Shown: positions 35,191 through 45,400 of the stretch, one piece after another
How positions within the stretch are numbered: the stretch's first letter is position 1
How the letters are laid out: every line of letters starts with the position of its first letter
Source: Chrysoporthe austroafricana
Lineage: Eukaryota; Ascomycota; Sordariomycetes; Diaporthales; Cryphonectriaceae
Assembly: GCA_001051155.2 (NCBI GenBank)
Contig: JYIP02000003.1
Span: forward strand, 4,588,001-4,652,000
Direction of reading: 5' to 3'
Length of the DNA stretch: 64,000 bases
Notes under the pieces: model-generated
What the model saw: the letters and a program-made list of their open reading frames with translations, nothing else
Told to the model about the DNA's origin: nothing
Databases searched by the model: none
Made by a program: the position numbers and the translations under genes

Positions 35191-35252
35191 TGCACAGGCC
35201 ACCTACTTATACAAAAGGCCGCCTTCCGAAACCGGTAAGGCTCCAGCAGCAT
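35191..35252 (-). promoter_or_regulatory. Promoter-like block upstream of the J-like relic
   Basis: On the minus strand this block reads atgctgctgg...ccg...aagtaggtggcctgtgc and lies directly upstream of the decayed J-like gene. A related block occurs at 53192-53250 upstream of the helicase relic. The shared cores are ccacctactt, gccgcct or ccgcctgcct, tccga or ttcga, and agcagcat. Its regulatory role is inferred from position only. Confidence 0.4.
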
Positions 35253-35719
35253 ACTACCCTCCTACCCTAATCCTATGCAACCGGGTATAGTCCCGCTCGC
35301 TTAGTCGGTGCGCAGTCGGCCTACGAAGGACGACGGGTACGGAGGGCAATATACGAACCCTCATTTCCAGCAGCTATTTTTATTACGAACCACAGGCGAA
35401 AAAGGTGATACCCGGCGCCTTACCCTACGCAGTGGACGGACTTATTGGGACTAGTACTTGATGGCACCATCATATGTTTGGGTAACTTCGCCCGCCAGGG
35501 CAGCCAGGCCCATGCGGTCACAGCGGTAGCACCATGGTTTGCCCTTATGGGTACGCAGGCCTTACGACAATCTTTCTTCTCAGACTACTAAGTACGAGGT
35601 AATTCCCCCTAGGTAATCTGCCCGTGCAGGGCCAATACATGATGTTTTGTACTACTATGCGTGGACGGCACTAGCAAACGCGGCGTAGCTGAACTCGGTA
35701 TCCTCGCCGATCTGGAAGG

Positions 35720-35866
35720 TTATATGCCACAGACGGAGACGGTAACGGCGCTGGGATGCAGGATCTCGCCTGCCTGCACATTTTCTGCAAAATTCTTCTT
35801 GGACACGACGAGGTGGGTAACCTTCTCGCCAATCTCGTCCATGACCTCGAAACGGTGCTGCGTCAT
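35720..35866 (-). CDS. Small hypothetical ORF (48 aa)
   Basis: A 48-residue frame, MTQHRFEVMDEIGEKVTH onward, ends in SVCGI and TAA. Codon use and composition look protein-like (charged first half, then a VTHLVVSKKNF strand). On the minus strand a TATA-like sequence (tatataag, 35961-35970) lies about 100 bp upstream of the ATG, followed by an A-rich leader. It could be a complete small gene, or the first exon of a longer one, since no good donor was found. No homologue was recognised. Confidence 0.35.
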   Translation of the reverse strand: MTQHRFEVMDEIGEKVTHLVVSKKNFAENVQAGEILHPSAVTVSVCGI

Positions 35867-35956
35867 AGCCGCCAAGCGTTTGATATGTTGTTTTATAGGG
35901 AACGAACGAGTGTATATTGAAGCTTGACGAACTGAACTATCTGGAAGGGAGGAAAG

Positions 35957-35977
35957 CCGCCCTTATATAGAGGGCCT
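35957..35977 (-). promoter_or_regulatory. TATA-box region
   Basis: The plus-strand text ttatatagagggc (35963-35975) is the reverse of a gccctctatataa TATA region placed about 100 bp upstream of the 48-aa ORF. The identical 13-mer recurs at 53175-53187 upstream of the helicase relic on the same strand. Confidence 0.4.
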
Positions 35978-36402
35978 TTTGGCCCTCTGAGGGTCTGGAA
36001 ATACAGCTTATCTTTCCCTTGGCCCATTTGCCTTTCCTTTCGACCGATAGAGTCTGTTTGTTACACGGACACCTAAGGATGCCCTAAGAAAGGAAGGATA
36101 TTAAGGCATTGCGAGTTACGCGCCGTTGGGCTTGACCGGTGCAGCCCAACCGCAGGAAGAAAGGCACCCAACTGCATAAAGAAGGGGGCTGTGCAATGGA
36201 TGCCTGAGGCAGACGTCGAGAACCAAGGTCTATAAGTACGGCGGGAACGAGCCCGACGGATCAAGGATGGACCTGGTTCTCCAGCACTCCTTAGACCACC
36301 TTAACAGTTATCATTAAATGAAGACCCCTTCCAAGCTCAGAACTCTGCCCTTGTAACACTGTTGGGCATCGATATTACCTTTTCAGAGGCCAGCGCGGTT
36401 TC

Positions 36403-36594
36403 CTAAATAGGAAACCGTGATGGCGATCTGGAGGTTATCAGGCCAGGGAGCCAGAGAGGGTGCCTGAGAGCCTTGTCAATATTCAACATGATATTGGCGA
36501 TTTGCCAGCACGGAACGAATGCATCCTCGTTCAAATTGCCAGAAATGCAGACGACGGCGGTCTCGATTCGCGGCCAGGGGAAAATGCCAGGCAT
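36403..36594 (-). pseudogene. Possible exon relic, unidentified
   Basis: A 63-residue frame starts MPGIFPWPRIETAVVCISG and contains FVPCWQIANIMLNIDKALRH. Upstream, ccactaac...tctacaag has the form of a branch point and acceptor, so the ATG may be internal to an exon. Composition is protein-like (Trp, Cys and Ile in sensible positions), but no family was recognised and no continuation was found. Confidence 0.25.
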
Positions 36595-36719
36595 CTTGTA
36601 GAGTGAGAGGCGTTAGTGGATGATCCAGCACAAGCACAGTACCGCTTGATCAGATGGCCTTCCTCGCCTTAGATGTAATGTCGAAGTCTGTCTGCACAGG
36701 TTTCGAAGTCGCAGGATGG

Positions 36720-36925
36720 AGAGAGATCGGGGTCTCTGTATGGTTGACGGTTCCAATAAGGAGAGGCAGGACCAGAGAGATACAGAGTTCAGACTCTTGT
36801 GTGTGTAATGGGAAGTCTGTCTGGCAGGTCTCAAGGTAGAAGCAGAGAGGAAAAGTCGAGGTCTCTGTATGGTTGACGGTTCCAGGGAGGAGAGGCAGGA
36901 CCGGAGTGATTCAGAGCTCACACCT
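36720..36925. repeat. Two-copy direct repeat of about 130 bp
   Basis: The segments near 36731-36795 and 36861-36925 share ggtctctgtatggttgacgg, ttcca..gg(a)gaggcaggacc(a/g)gag and cagag(t/c)tca. The intervening parts (gaagtctgtctg-caggt) are also related. No clear coding function was found. Confidence 0.7.
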
Positions 36926-36927
36926 TC

Positions 36928-37090
36928 CAGGGAAGACGACCAGGGAAGACGACCAGGGAAGACGACCAGGCATGAGTACGGAGTCAACAGGCATGAGTAC
37001 ACAGTCAATAGGTATTATCAGTGGAGATGACCAGGTATGAGTACAGAGTCAACAGGTATCAGTGGAGATGACCAGGCATGAGTACGGATA
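36928..37090. repeat. Minisatellite cluster
   Basis: Three exact copies of the 13-mer ccagggaagacga are followed by four to five variants of a roughly 21-bp unit (caggcatgagtacggagtcaa) mixed with copies of tatcagtggagatgac. The array is non-coding as far as can be seen. Confidence 0.75.
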
Positions 37091-37799
37091 CAAGAGGTTC
37101 GAAAGTCAGAAGAAATTTGAAAGTCGAAAGAGGCAAGTTTATTTCACCACCACGCCGCCATGCACATACACACATGTCCACGCCGCACTCCCTAGCTTCC
37201 AGATCCCTCTTCAGCACTGTGTCCTCCTGTTCAAGATCGTCAGCAATTGACCTTACTGATCTTGCTGCTGGGAAAGCTTCATGCGTACCTTGGCCGTTGG
37301 TGTGTTTGCATAGGGCGTAGTATTTCTGCTTCATCTCGTCGTAGATCGAGTATCGATGAAAGTTTCTCAGGCATTGATGAAGGTTTCTCAAGAATTAATG
37401 AAAGTTTCTCAAGAATTAATGAAAGTTTCTCAAGAATTAATGAAAGTTTCTCAAGAATTAATGAAAGTTTCTTAAGAATTGACGAAAATTTCCGTTGATC
37501 TCCTGGTCTGCTGTATCGGACATGAACATCAAGAGCTTAGCTGTAGCTGGCGTAAGGCCGCTTGCAATCTCTGGCCCATGCTTCTCCGCTAAGCGTCGCG
37601 TGTTGTCTTCCATCAGGGCGTCAAGAGCCTTAGCCACCTTGTTCTCGAGCTCTTCGCGCTTCTTTTCGTCAATAGCCTCTTCTTCTGCTCCACATTTCGT
37701 CTTTTTTGTTCCTCCTCTCCGTTTCTTGCGTCCCAGAAGGGCGATTAGGTCCTGAGTAGCAGACGACAGGTCCTCCAGGGATTGCTGTGGATGATCCAT
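37059..37799 (-). pseudogene. Coiled-coil protein gene interrupted by a 21-bp array
   Basis: From ATG at 37799 the minus strand encodes MDHPQQSLEDLSSATQDLIA, a basic segment (GRKKRRGGTKKTK), a charged helix (EKKREELENKVAKALDALME) and GPEIASGLTPATAKLLMFMS, then enters the 21-bp array and meets TAA at 37458. Past the array the same frame resumes as RNFHRYSIYDEMKQKYYALC and continues with IADDLEQEDTVLKRDLEARE. Array units within this frame read CAT-TAA where the flanking units read CAT-CAA or CAT-CGA, so the ancestral protein probably ran through. The first 114 codons could still be expressed as a short protein. A gtacgc...gaacag intron within 37227-37288 is possible but not required. No family was recognised. 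Confidence 0.5.
37351..37497. repeat. Seven-unit 21-bp tandem array
   Basis: Units of 21 bp, consensus aattaatgaaagtttctcaag. Units 3-6 are near identical (the last of them has cttaag), while unit 1 has atcgatgaa, unit 2 attgatgaa and unit 7 attgacgaa. The plus-strand frame reads as a heptad FSRINES; the minus-strand frame matching the flanking gene reads NFH-stop-FLR. Confidence 0.92.
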
Positions 37800-38163
37800 C
37801 CCAAGCTGTGTGTATGAGACGCGTGCTGGTGAAATTGACAGCCCGATTGCGTGAAATGCTCGAGGCGTCCAGAGGATGTGTGGTCCTCCCAAGAAGTGGC
37901 TGTTGAAGAGTTTTTGGAAAGTTGGAAGAGGAACGAATTGTGGATTGGGCTTGGGAAAGCCGTGAACTCGTGATGCCTGTTTGCCTGCAAGCGGACAATG
38001 GCAAGACTTGTTTTACCCGTGTGCCCGTGTGGAGGGGAATTATCTGCGGAGGCATAGGAGGTCTAGCTCCTTCCTTTCTTGCCACGAACCCTCTCGCCAG
38101 ACCTTCGTCTCTCCTACACACCAAGAAACGGTTACCGCTGATCTTACGCGGCCGACACATCGC
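37800..38163. other. Divergent promoter region
   Basis: These 364 bp lie between the start codon of the interrupted coiled-coil gene (minus) and that of the acidic-tail gene (plus). The arrangement suggests a shared bidirectional promoter. No TATA box stands out. Confidence 0.4.
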
Positions 38164-38659
38164 ATGATGTCTTCCCGCCGGTTTGAGGAGAAGCTCAAGG
38201 AGCTCGGCTTAACCAGGGAAGAGCTGGCCGAGCTCGCCAAGATAAACCTTGAACGACAAGCCAGAGCTTTGGAGGCCGACGCTGAGAAACGCTATCGTGA
38301 ATGGACTCCTTCCAAGAGCTGGGGCGAAGCTCCATCCCCAGAGGAGACACGACCTCCCAGCAGTCGCAAATCGGTAAGCTACAGAAGCCCTCGGGACCAC
38401 AGTACCTATATAAGCCCCCAGTGGATCATCCACTTAGCCCCCAGTGGAATGGATCATCCACTCGGCGTGTTGACTAATTCTCACCACTGCCACACAGAAA
38501 TGCGCTACTGATGTGAGCGAGCGCGAGCGAAATGATATCGGGGAGGATGGGGAGGATGGGGAGGATGAGGACAACGATGAGGAAGACGACGAGGAGGAGG
38601 ACAATGAGGACAAGGAGAGCGAGGAGGACGAGGAGGAAGACGATTGGACTACATCTTGA
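38164..38659 (+). CDS. Small protein with helical N-terminus and acidic tail
   Basis: Exons 38164-38373 and 38498-38659, joined by a 124-nt intron (gtaagc...cacacag, with a tgactaat branch site), give 123 residues. The first half is a charged helix (RRFEEKLKELGLTREELAEL, then RQARALEADAEKRYREW) and a Pro/Ser linker. Exon 2 encodes a run of Glu and Asp (about 35 acidic residues) ending in DDWTTS. The composition resembles chromatin-binding acidic proteins or chaperones, but no family can be named. Without splicing the frame would end in an unrelated His-rich tail at 38511, so the intron is well supported by the acidic continuation. The gene is divergent from the interrupted coiled-coil gene. 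Confidence 0.6.
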
Positions 38660-38979
38660 TTGCGAGACATCGACAGCGAAACAGGACGGTAACCCCGTGG
38701 ATTCATGGATGAGGGCTGTCAAAAATGAGGAAAAGAAAGGAGGTCCAAAGCTGAATTTCATTGAGCAGCATTGCGCCCAAGCCTGTCTGCCCTACTGCTC
38801 AGAATCATAGCCCATTCCTATGTTCAGAAGTCGAAATCATTCCCGGATTCCCGATTTAGGCCGCAAATTTCCCGTTAACTGCCTCATGTCTTTCTTCTAC
38901 ACCGTAAGAGTTGCACCGGGGCTCATCCGAGCTGCAACGTAATACCACACACAGCCTTACTGTCAGCACCGCGATCTTC
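38660..38979. other. Intergenic spacer
   Basis: A 320-bp stretch between two small plus-strand ORFs. No coding pattern or clear regulatory site was seen. Confidence 0.35.
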
Positions 38980-39216
38980 ATGACGCAAGGCAGTTCGGCT
39001 GCGATACACCGCACCAAATACCCTTCTCGATCAAATCAGGGCGAGGACAAGCCAAAAAAGTTACAATTTCATGAATCAGTTGAGCCTATCGGTACCCTTT
39101 GGCTTGTTAAACTCTACGAAGAGCACGGCTGGCTGTACCGCGGTCAACTCGATGCCGAGAAGGGCGTCGTCAAGGGGTCCCGTGGGGGGGGTGGTATTCG
39201 GAACCTTAAGACCTGA
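38980..39216 (+). CDS. Small hypothetical ORF (78 aa)
   Basis: A 78-residue frame from ATG 38980. The second half, PIGTLWLVKLYEEHGWLYRG, has a natural protein composition. The C-terminus runs into a Gly-rich stretch encoded by a G-run near 39183-39191, where a frameshift or sequencing error would alter the end. No family was recognised; it could be an exon of a longer or decayed gene. Confidence 0.3.
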   Translation: MTQGSSAAIHRTKYPSRSNQGEDKPKKLQFHESVEPIGTLWLVKLYEEHGWLYRGQLDAEKGVVKGSRGGGGIRNLKT

Positions 39217-39469
39217 ATGACCGGTTCAAGGAGTGGATTGAGATAATCACCGTGTGCACGGTTACATACGAGAAGGATTGCCTCGGGTGACCCAAGGGAC
39301 ACACGGTAGGCGGTTCTCGTAGGCAGTTCTGATAGGCCGTCGTACTGCCTATAAAATAAGTTCATAATGGCAGAATCGGTTAATTAGGGATAGCTTTGTA
39401 AAGATTAGACGCGTCTGTAAACACTGAAAAGATGGGTTTTGCGTCAAATAACCTTCGAAACCGCCTTGG

Positions 39470-42400
39470 CTACCAAGAAAAGCTGCTATCAGTATCACCA
39501 TCTTGTTCCTCATCCATTCTGGCCGATCCCGGTCTTATGGCTCCAGACGATTCACTATGCTTGAAGCTTCCTGGAGTTCCCATGGTTTGTCTATTCGTAT
39601 CCTCCAGGCTCTGCAAATCAATGTCATCAGCTGGATTCCCAAAACGACCAGCGACGCTGAACCCTCCTAGCTTGGCGTCGATACTGATAGTCGGGTACAA
39701 TTGGCCGCTAGGGACCTCGTCATTCTCAAACGCAACACCTATATCCGCAGTGCACAGTGTCAGCAAGTATCGCCTTCTGAAGGGTTTGTAGCACCATCGT
39801 AGGACATTAATTACCGAGAGATCGCTTATTCTTGACGAAGGAGACGGTTCTATTCCCGTCCCGAACTTGGATCTGGCAACCGACAGTGTCGCCTAAGCCG
39901 AAGCCTTCGGCATATGGCCGACCCCATCCCACTTGGTCATACGCTCGGCCGTCGTCGCCATGTAATGCTATGGATCCGGCGTCCCAGCCTACCATGCGGT
40001 CATCCGTAATATCCTCAGTGCACAGGCCAATGCCGATGTCGAAGCTGTAGGTGCTGTTAGTCTGCCTGCCACACTTCAACATTCGGCTCGAACATACGGT
40101 CCTTTGAGTGGCTCCGACCTCCCAACCGGTGCAGTGATTGTGATCTCGAAGTAAAAGTCTCGATCGGCAGGTATGCAGAAATTCGAGCGGATCAGTGCAA
40201 ACTCCCGTTGCTCGACGTTAGGGAGGGGTCCCAGGCCGACAGTGACGGTTTGGCTATCATTAGACACTTCCAGCGGGTATGGTTTCTCTTTGGTGTCCCA
40301 CCCCGTGGGTGACTTGGGTGAGATGGAGTCATCTTGTGTGGATTAGCCTTTAGCCAAGTAGTTGCGTCTGGTGCAGTGCTCACCCTGACTCTTTTTGATA
40401 GCGCCTTTGAACCAGGCCGGCAGCTCCGACGAGGAACGCGGCCTGCTATGTTCCATGGTGTACGCCAGCGTCCAGCCGTTCCTATCTGGCTCTGACTTAG
40501 CGACAATTTCTGCTCTTGTTTCTTCATTTTCATCTCCGAGCAGGGCGTTGAGCAGACCATCTGGGTCCTCCGCAGTAAGCACATTGTGCAGGGCAGCTGA
40601 ACAGCAAATGCGCCACTCGCTTCTCTCCGACATTTTAGCCACGACCTGCTCCACAACATCGCTGGATCCAGACAGACATGCCCAGTACAGAGCATCTCGC
40701 TTGTGCACGTCTTCCTGAAAGACATTTATATCTCTATCGAGGAGCAGGCCTAAGATTTTTGAGTCACCACCCCTGGCACTTAGCATCGTCGGGGTCTTTC
40801 CCGTCAAGTCGCATATATTTGGATCGGCCTCGTGCTCGAGAAGTTTGGACACTAGCTGAGCGTTTCTCTTCTTTACTGCCATATGTATGGCCGTATCACC
40901 GGCTTTGTTGGGCTTGTTGAGGGAAATGTTGTGTTCTGTCGCATTCTCCAAAAGATAGTCGACCACCTCGTTCGAATCCCACATGATGGCGTAGGTTAGT
41001 AATGTGTAGCCTGGGGCGACCTCCGTTTTGGCCGACAGGCCGGTGCCGTGCCTAATAAGGGCTGCCACGGCGCTGAGCATCTCCTTGCGAACAGCCGCCC
41101 AGAGCGCCTCTTCCAAACCTTCCAAGGGGACCCTAGACGATTTTAACACAATCTCCACCATACCTGAGTCTACCGTCTCGATGGCGAGCTGCATCGCAGC
41201 CTTACTGTCCTTCCGAATATTGGGATCGGCACCACGCTCGAGGAGGAGGCGTGCGACTTCTTTCTCTTCACCTATAATGGCAAAGCTAAGCGGAGTGCCT
41301 TTGCTGTCGATCTGCGCGTTTATATCTACACTATCAACGCTCAGAAGGTACTCGACGACCTTCAACTCCCCATTGTAGGCCGCCAAATGGAGCGCTGTTG
41401 CACCACTGGCCTTGGCTATGGTCGGGTCGACTTTCTTGTATTCATTCTCAATCAAGAGTTTCACGACCTCCAGGTGTCCGTTCTGAGCTGCGCGGTGGAG
41501 GGCAGACGACCCAGTCTTGTTCCTGATTGTTGGATCTGCCCCGTGCTTCAGGAGGAACTCAATCACCTGGACAGATCCCACTTCTGCCGCAATAACAAGA
41601 GCTGTGGATCCGTATTCATTGACCTCTTCCACCAGTTCTCTGCGTTCCCCCTTGCTGCCGACGAGCGCGACCGTGTTAGCGAGATTCCCGGTCGCGTGGT
41701 GTAGCGGAGTCCATCCCCTACTATCCTTCAGGTTTGGTTCTGCTCCGTGCTTCAAAAGACAGGATATAACCTCGGAGTTGTCTCTACTTGCGGCGCATGC
41801 TATGTGTAATGCTGTGGCGTCGTTGAATTCTTCGGGCGAGTTCGGATTTGCTTTCACTTCGAGAAGCTGTTCAACTACACTTTGTCTCTCGTCATCTCTA
41901 CATGCAACATGCAGAGGCGTTTCCTTGCTATTATTGAGATGCTCACGATTCGCACCGCCCTGAACAAGCGGCTTGATAACCTTTGGCTTGTTTCGGAGAA
42001 CGGCTAGGTGGAGGGGGTGCTCTTCATCTTTATCGAGTCTGTTCATATCGAAGTCTCTTTGATGCAAGACGGATATTGCCTGTTCATCATCGTTCTGGAT
42101 GGCTGTGTAGAGCAATTCATAAAGTTCATCCGTAGACTCTTGGGACAATTGCTTCCAAGTCCCCTGGTGCGTCAAAAGCGTATTCAAGGCTCTGTGGTGC
42201 TGTCTCCGTAGAGCAACTTGGGCCGCTTTGGTGATCGCCTGGTGGTCGAGTGAACTGAGTTTCTTCTCGCTGGACAGAAGGGCGTGGATAACCGCGTGCT
42301 GCCCACTCTCAGCAGCCAGCTCAAGCGCTCTTGGCGCTGTCTGTGCATCACTCTCTACGAGATATTTGACTACAGGCACATGACCTGCCCTGGCAGCAAT

Positions 42401-45400
42401 TTCTAGGGCGGAGATGGTGGGCTCGGTAGATGATGAGGGAGGCTCTGGCTCTGAGTCGCTGGTAATTTTGGCCTTGCCATGCTCAAAAAGAGACTTGAAG
42501 ACGTCGAGATGCCCATGCTGAGCTGCTAGCTGAATGGGCGTCATCTGTTCGGCGTTCCGAGGGTCAACCTCGCACCTTGGTTCTTCCAAGAAGATTCGCG
42601 TAACCTCGTCGAATCCCATTCGAGCCGCCAGGTGAAGGGGGGTGTTTCCCCCCTCGCCGGGACGATTTACTTGGATGTTATACTGAAGTAGTAACAGGAT
42701 GATCGGCCGCTGGCCATGTTCTGCTGCTATTAAGAGGCACGATTCCAAATCGTCAGACGCCGAAATAGAAGTGCCATCGGAAGCATTAAGGTTTACTTTC
42801 TCCGACACGTTGCGGCTGGCTTGGGCATCATCAGGCTCGTCGCCTCGGTCTCTATATGCCGAGGGGTCAGACTCAATTTTGAGTTTCCGGTATGCGGCGT
42901 GCTCCAGAAACTTGGAACAAATCTCCTCGTCCCCGTTCTTGGCAGCCTGGTAAAGAGCGCTTGATTTGCTCTCGTCATGGATCGTAGGGTCCGCTCCACT
43001 AGCGAGAAGTAGCTCTACCACTTTTGCTTGGCCATATTCCGCAGCTAGGAAGAGTGGAGTTTTGTTGTTTGACGGTATTGGTTTGTTTATCGTCTCCTTG
43101 TCTGCATCTAAGAGCAGACTCAAGATGGCATAGAAGCCTGACTCGGCTGCAATTTTAACGGCATCATATCCGTTATTATCGATTGCTGTAATATCAGGCC
43201 GCTCTTTGAGTTGAAGTATTTGTTCGACCATCGCCTTGTTACCCAAACGGGTGGCTATGTGCAGCATCGTCGATCCATCCTGCGCTGTGGCCCTTGAAGA
43301 CGCTCCATGTCTCACCAACACATCCACGGCATGCAAGTGATCTTGTTGGGTTGCGAGGAGGAGCGGCGTAAGACCTCCTTGGCCCTTTATTTCGAGAGCT
43401 GACGGCGAAAGGACAGGAGCAAGCTCAGTAATGAGTTCTGCTCTGCCTTCCATAGCTGCGAAACTAACACAGTCCTCGACCATTTGATGCCTAAGGTTAA
43501 CATCACTAGCCCAGTATTGTTTATTTGATATTTTTGAGTCGGCCAATGGGTTTGGAAGGAGCACCTCAGTCTCATTTCCTCCAGGAATGACTCCGCTAAT
43601 GAGCTCGTTCACGATCTGCGTGAGCCCAAGTCTACTGGCGGCGGCCAGGGGAGAGGCTAGAGGCTCAAGGCTCTCAGATAGATGACTCTTGAAATGTACG
43701 TACAGGCTGAACCAAGTAGAACGCAGAGGAGCATTCTGGAAAAGCTGAGAAACCGTTTTGTGCGCCTGAGGGTGGCCATGACAGAGGCTGTAGTGGTCAG
43801 GCCAGCACAGGGTAGAGTACTTAAGGAACTCAGCCTCTTTGGAGAGTGCGGCAGTCTTCGGCTGTATCCCTGGCTCAGTACTCGATGTGACTCCTACCAC
43901 AGACGATCTGTCATGATAAAAGGCGCTAATATACTTGATACAGGCATTCAGCATTGAGAAGTGCAGCTGTCTCGAAACCGGTTTGTGATTTGTGTGGAGG
44001 TAGTCGGTGAGCGTCTCGTGTATCGGGTACAAGCGGCCGTTTCTGATCTTGATCAAATGCGCAATGCCCTTTCTTGCAGAAATATCTTTATAAATGTCAT
44101 ATGAAGTGTAATGGCGCAAGTCTCGCAGTGTCTGTGTCTTGGTTCCCTGGAGAGCCAGGCATGTTGCGAGTTCGGGGCTGCGGAGAGGTCGAACAGCTGT
44201 CGCAATGCACCCTAGCACCTGACCTTCCCATAAAGACAGGTTGGTGAAATAGTGCGAATATAAACCATCCACGGTCTTGGGAAGATGTCCAAGACTGAGC
44301 TTGAGCTCCGCTTCGGTTGAGTATTGGATGGACGCTTCAAGCAGCCTCAGTCTCTGCGTCATCAGCAAATATGGAGGAGACCCCTCGCACAGACTGCGGA
44401 TCACTTCCTCGTGAAGTTCGAACCACAGAGTGCTTTGCCTAGCGTTTCTGAGTACACCCTGCCGGACAGCCTCTTCTGATGCCGTCCTCATCTCCGGGTG
44501 TGTGCTGAGATTCAAGGATAAGAGAGTACTGAGGTTGATAGGGAAGACGATCTTGGCCTCAGAAGAGCTAGTCAAGGCAAATTTCAGAGGTCCGCCGGCT
44601 TCTTTCTGAATGGAAGCAGCATTCTGTAAGTATTGAAGCAGGCTGTCTTCGCAATTGTGGATTCCGTCGATGAACCCAAAGACACTTTCCGGATAATATT
44701 CGAGTAACGATCGTAGCAGGGCCCACATTCCAGCTTTGTTGAAAAGGGACTGCTCTAGTAGAGCTCTACATAAAGGTTGTGTTCTCCGGTACAACGAAGG
44801 TCTGGCGGAGAGAAGCTGCCGGCATAGCGATAAGAGAATATTTGCCGGATCGGTAGTCTGTACGTACTGCTTATGGGAGCTAAAACTGATGAAGGTTGCG
44901 TTACGGCAGTCAGGGATTGCCATGACCTGCTCCATGAGAAAGCCAGAAATAGCAGATGATCCCGAACCTGGTTTACCGTGGAGGTGAAGAATGCTGTTCT
45001 CCGAAGATGCCAGCCAGCTAAGAAAGGTGTCGTTGGTAGTGATCCACCCCATTGTCGGATGTCGGCCGCTGAGCGCATCGAAATGTGTTCCAGGATCTCT
45101 CTCAGCAAGAGCCTGCATGAAATCCGAGTATTCGACTTTAGAATCTGTGTGTCCGAACATTAGAACCCGAAATGGACTGCTAGGTTCACGTCGTTCAAGA
45201 CGCACCCCTTATCTTGGTTTTCTCATCAATGATGCTCCAAAGCAATTGAGTCTTTTGGTCGTCGGGCGTGAACCACCAGAGTTCGCTATGGGTGCAGTTG
45301 GCAGCGATGTTTTCCTCCGAGGCAATGCCGAAAGTGGAAGAAGACTCATCTACCACCTTTGACGCCAAAATCAGAGTCGATTTTGTTTTATGGGGTGTAG

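Noticed and set aside
36928..37497. Possible CRISPR-like array
   Set aside because: Direct tandem units without spacers, eukaryotic context; these are minisatellites.
37247..37498. Plus-strand ORF with FSRINES heptads in the 21-bp array
   Set aside because: It exists only because the unit length is a multiple of three; flanking plus-strand sequence is not protein-like, whereas the minus strand is.
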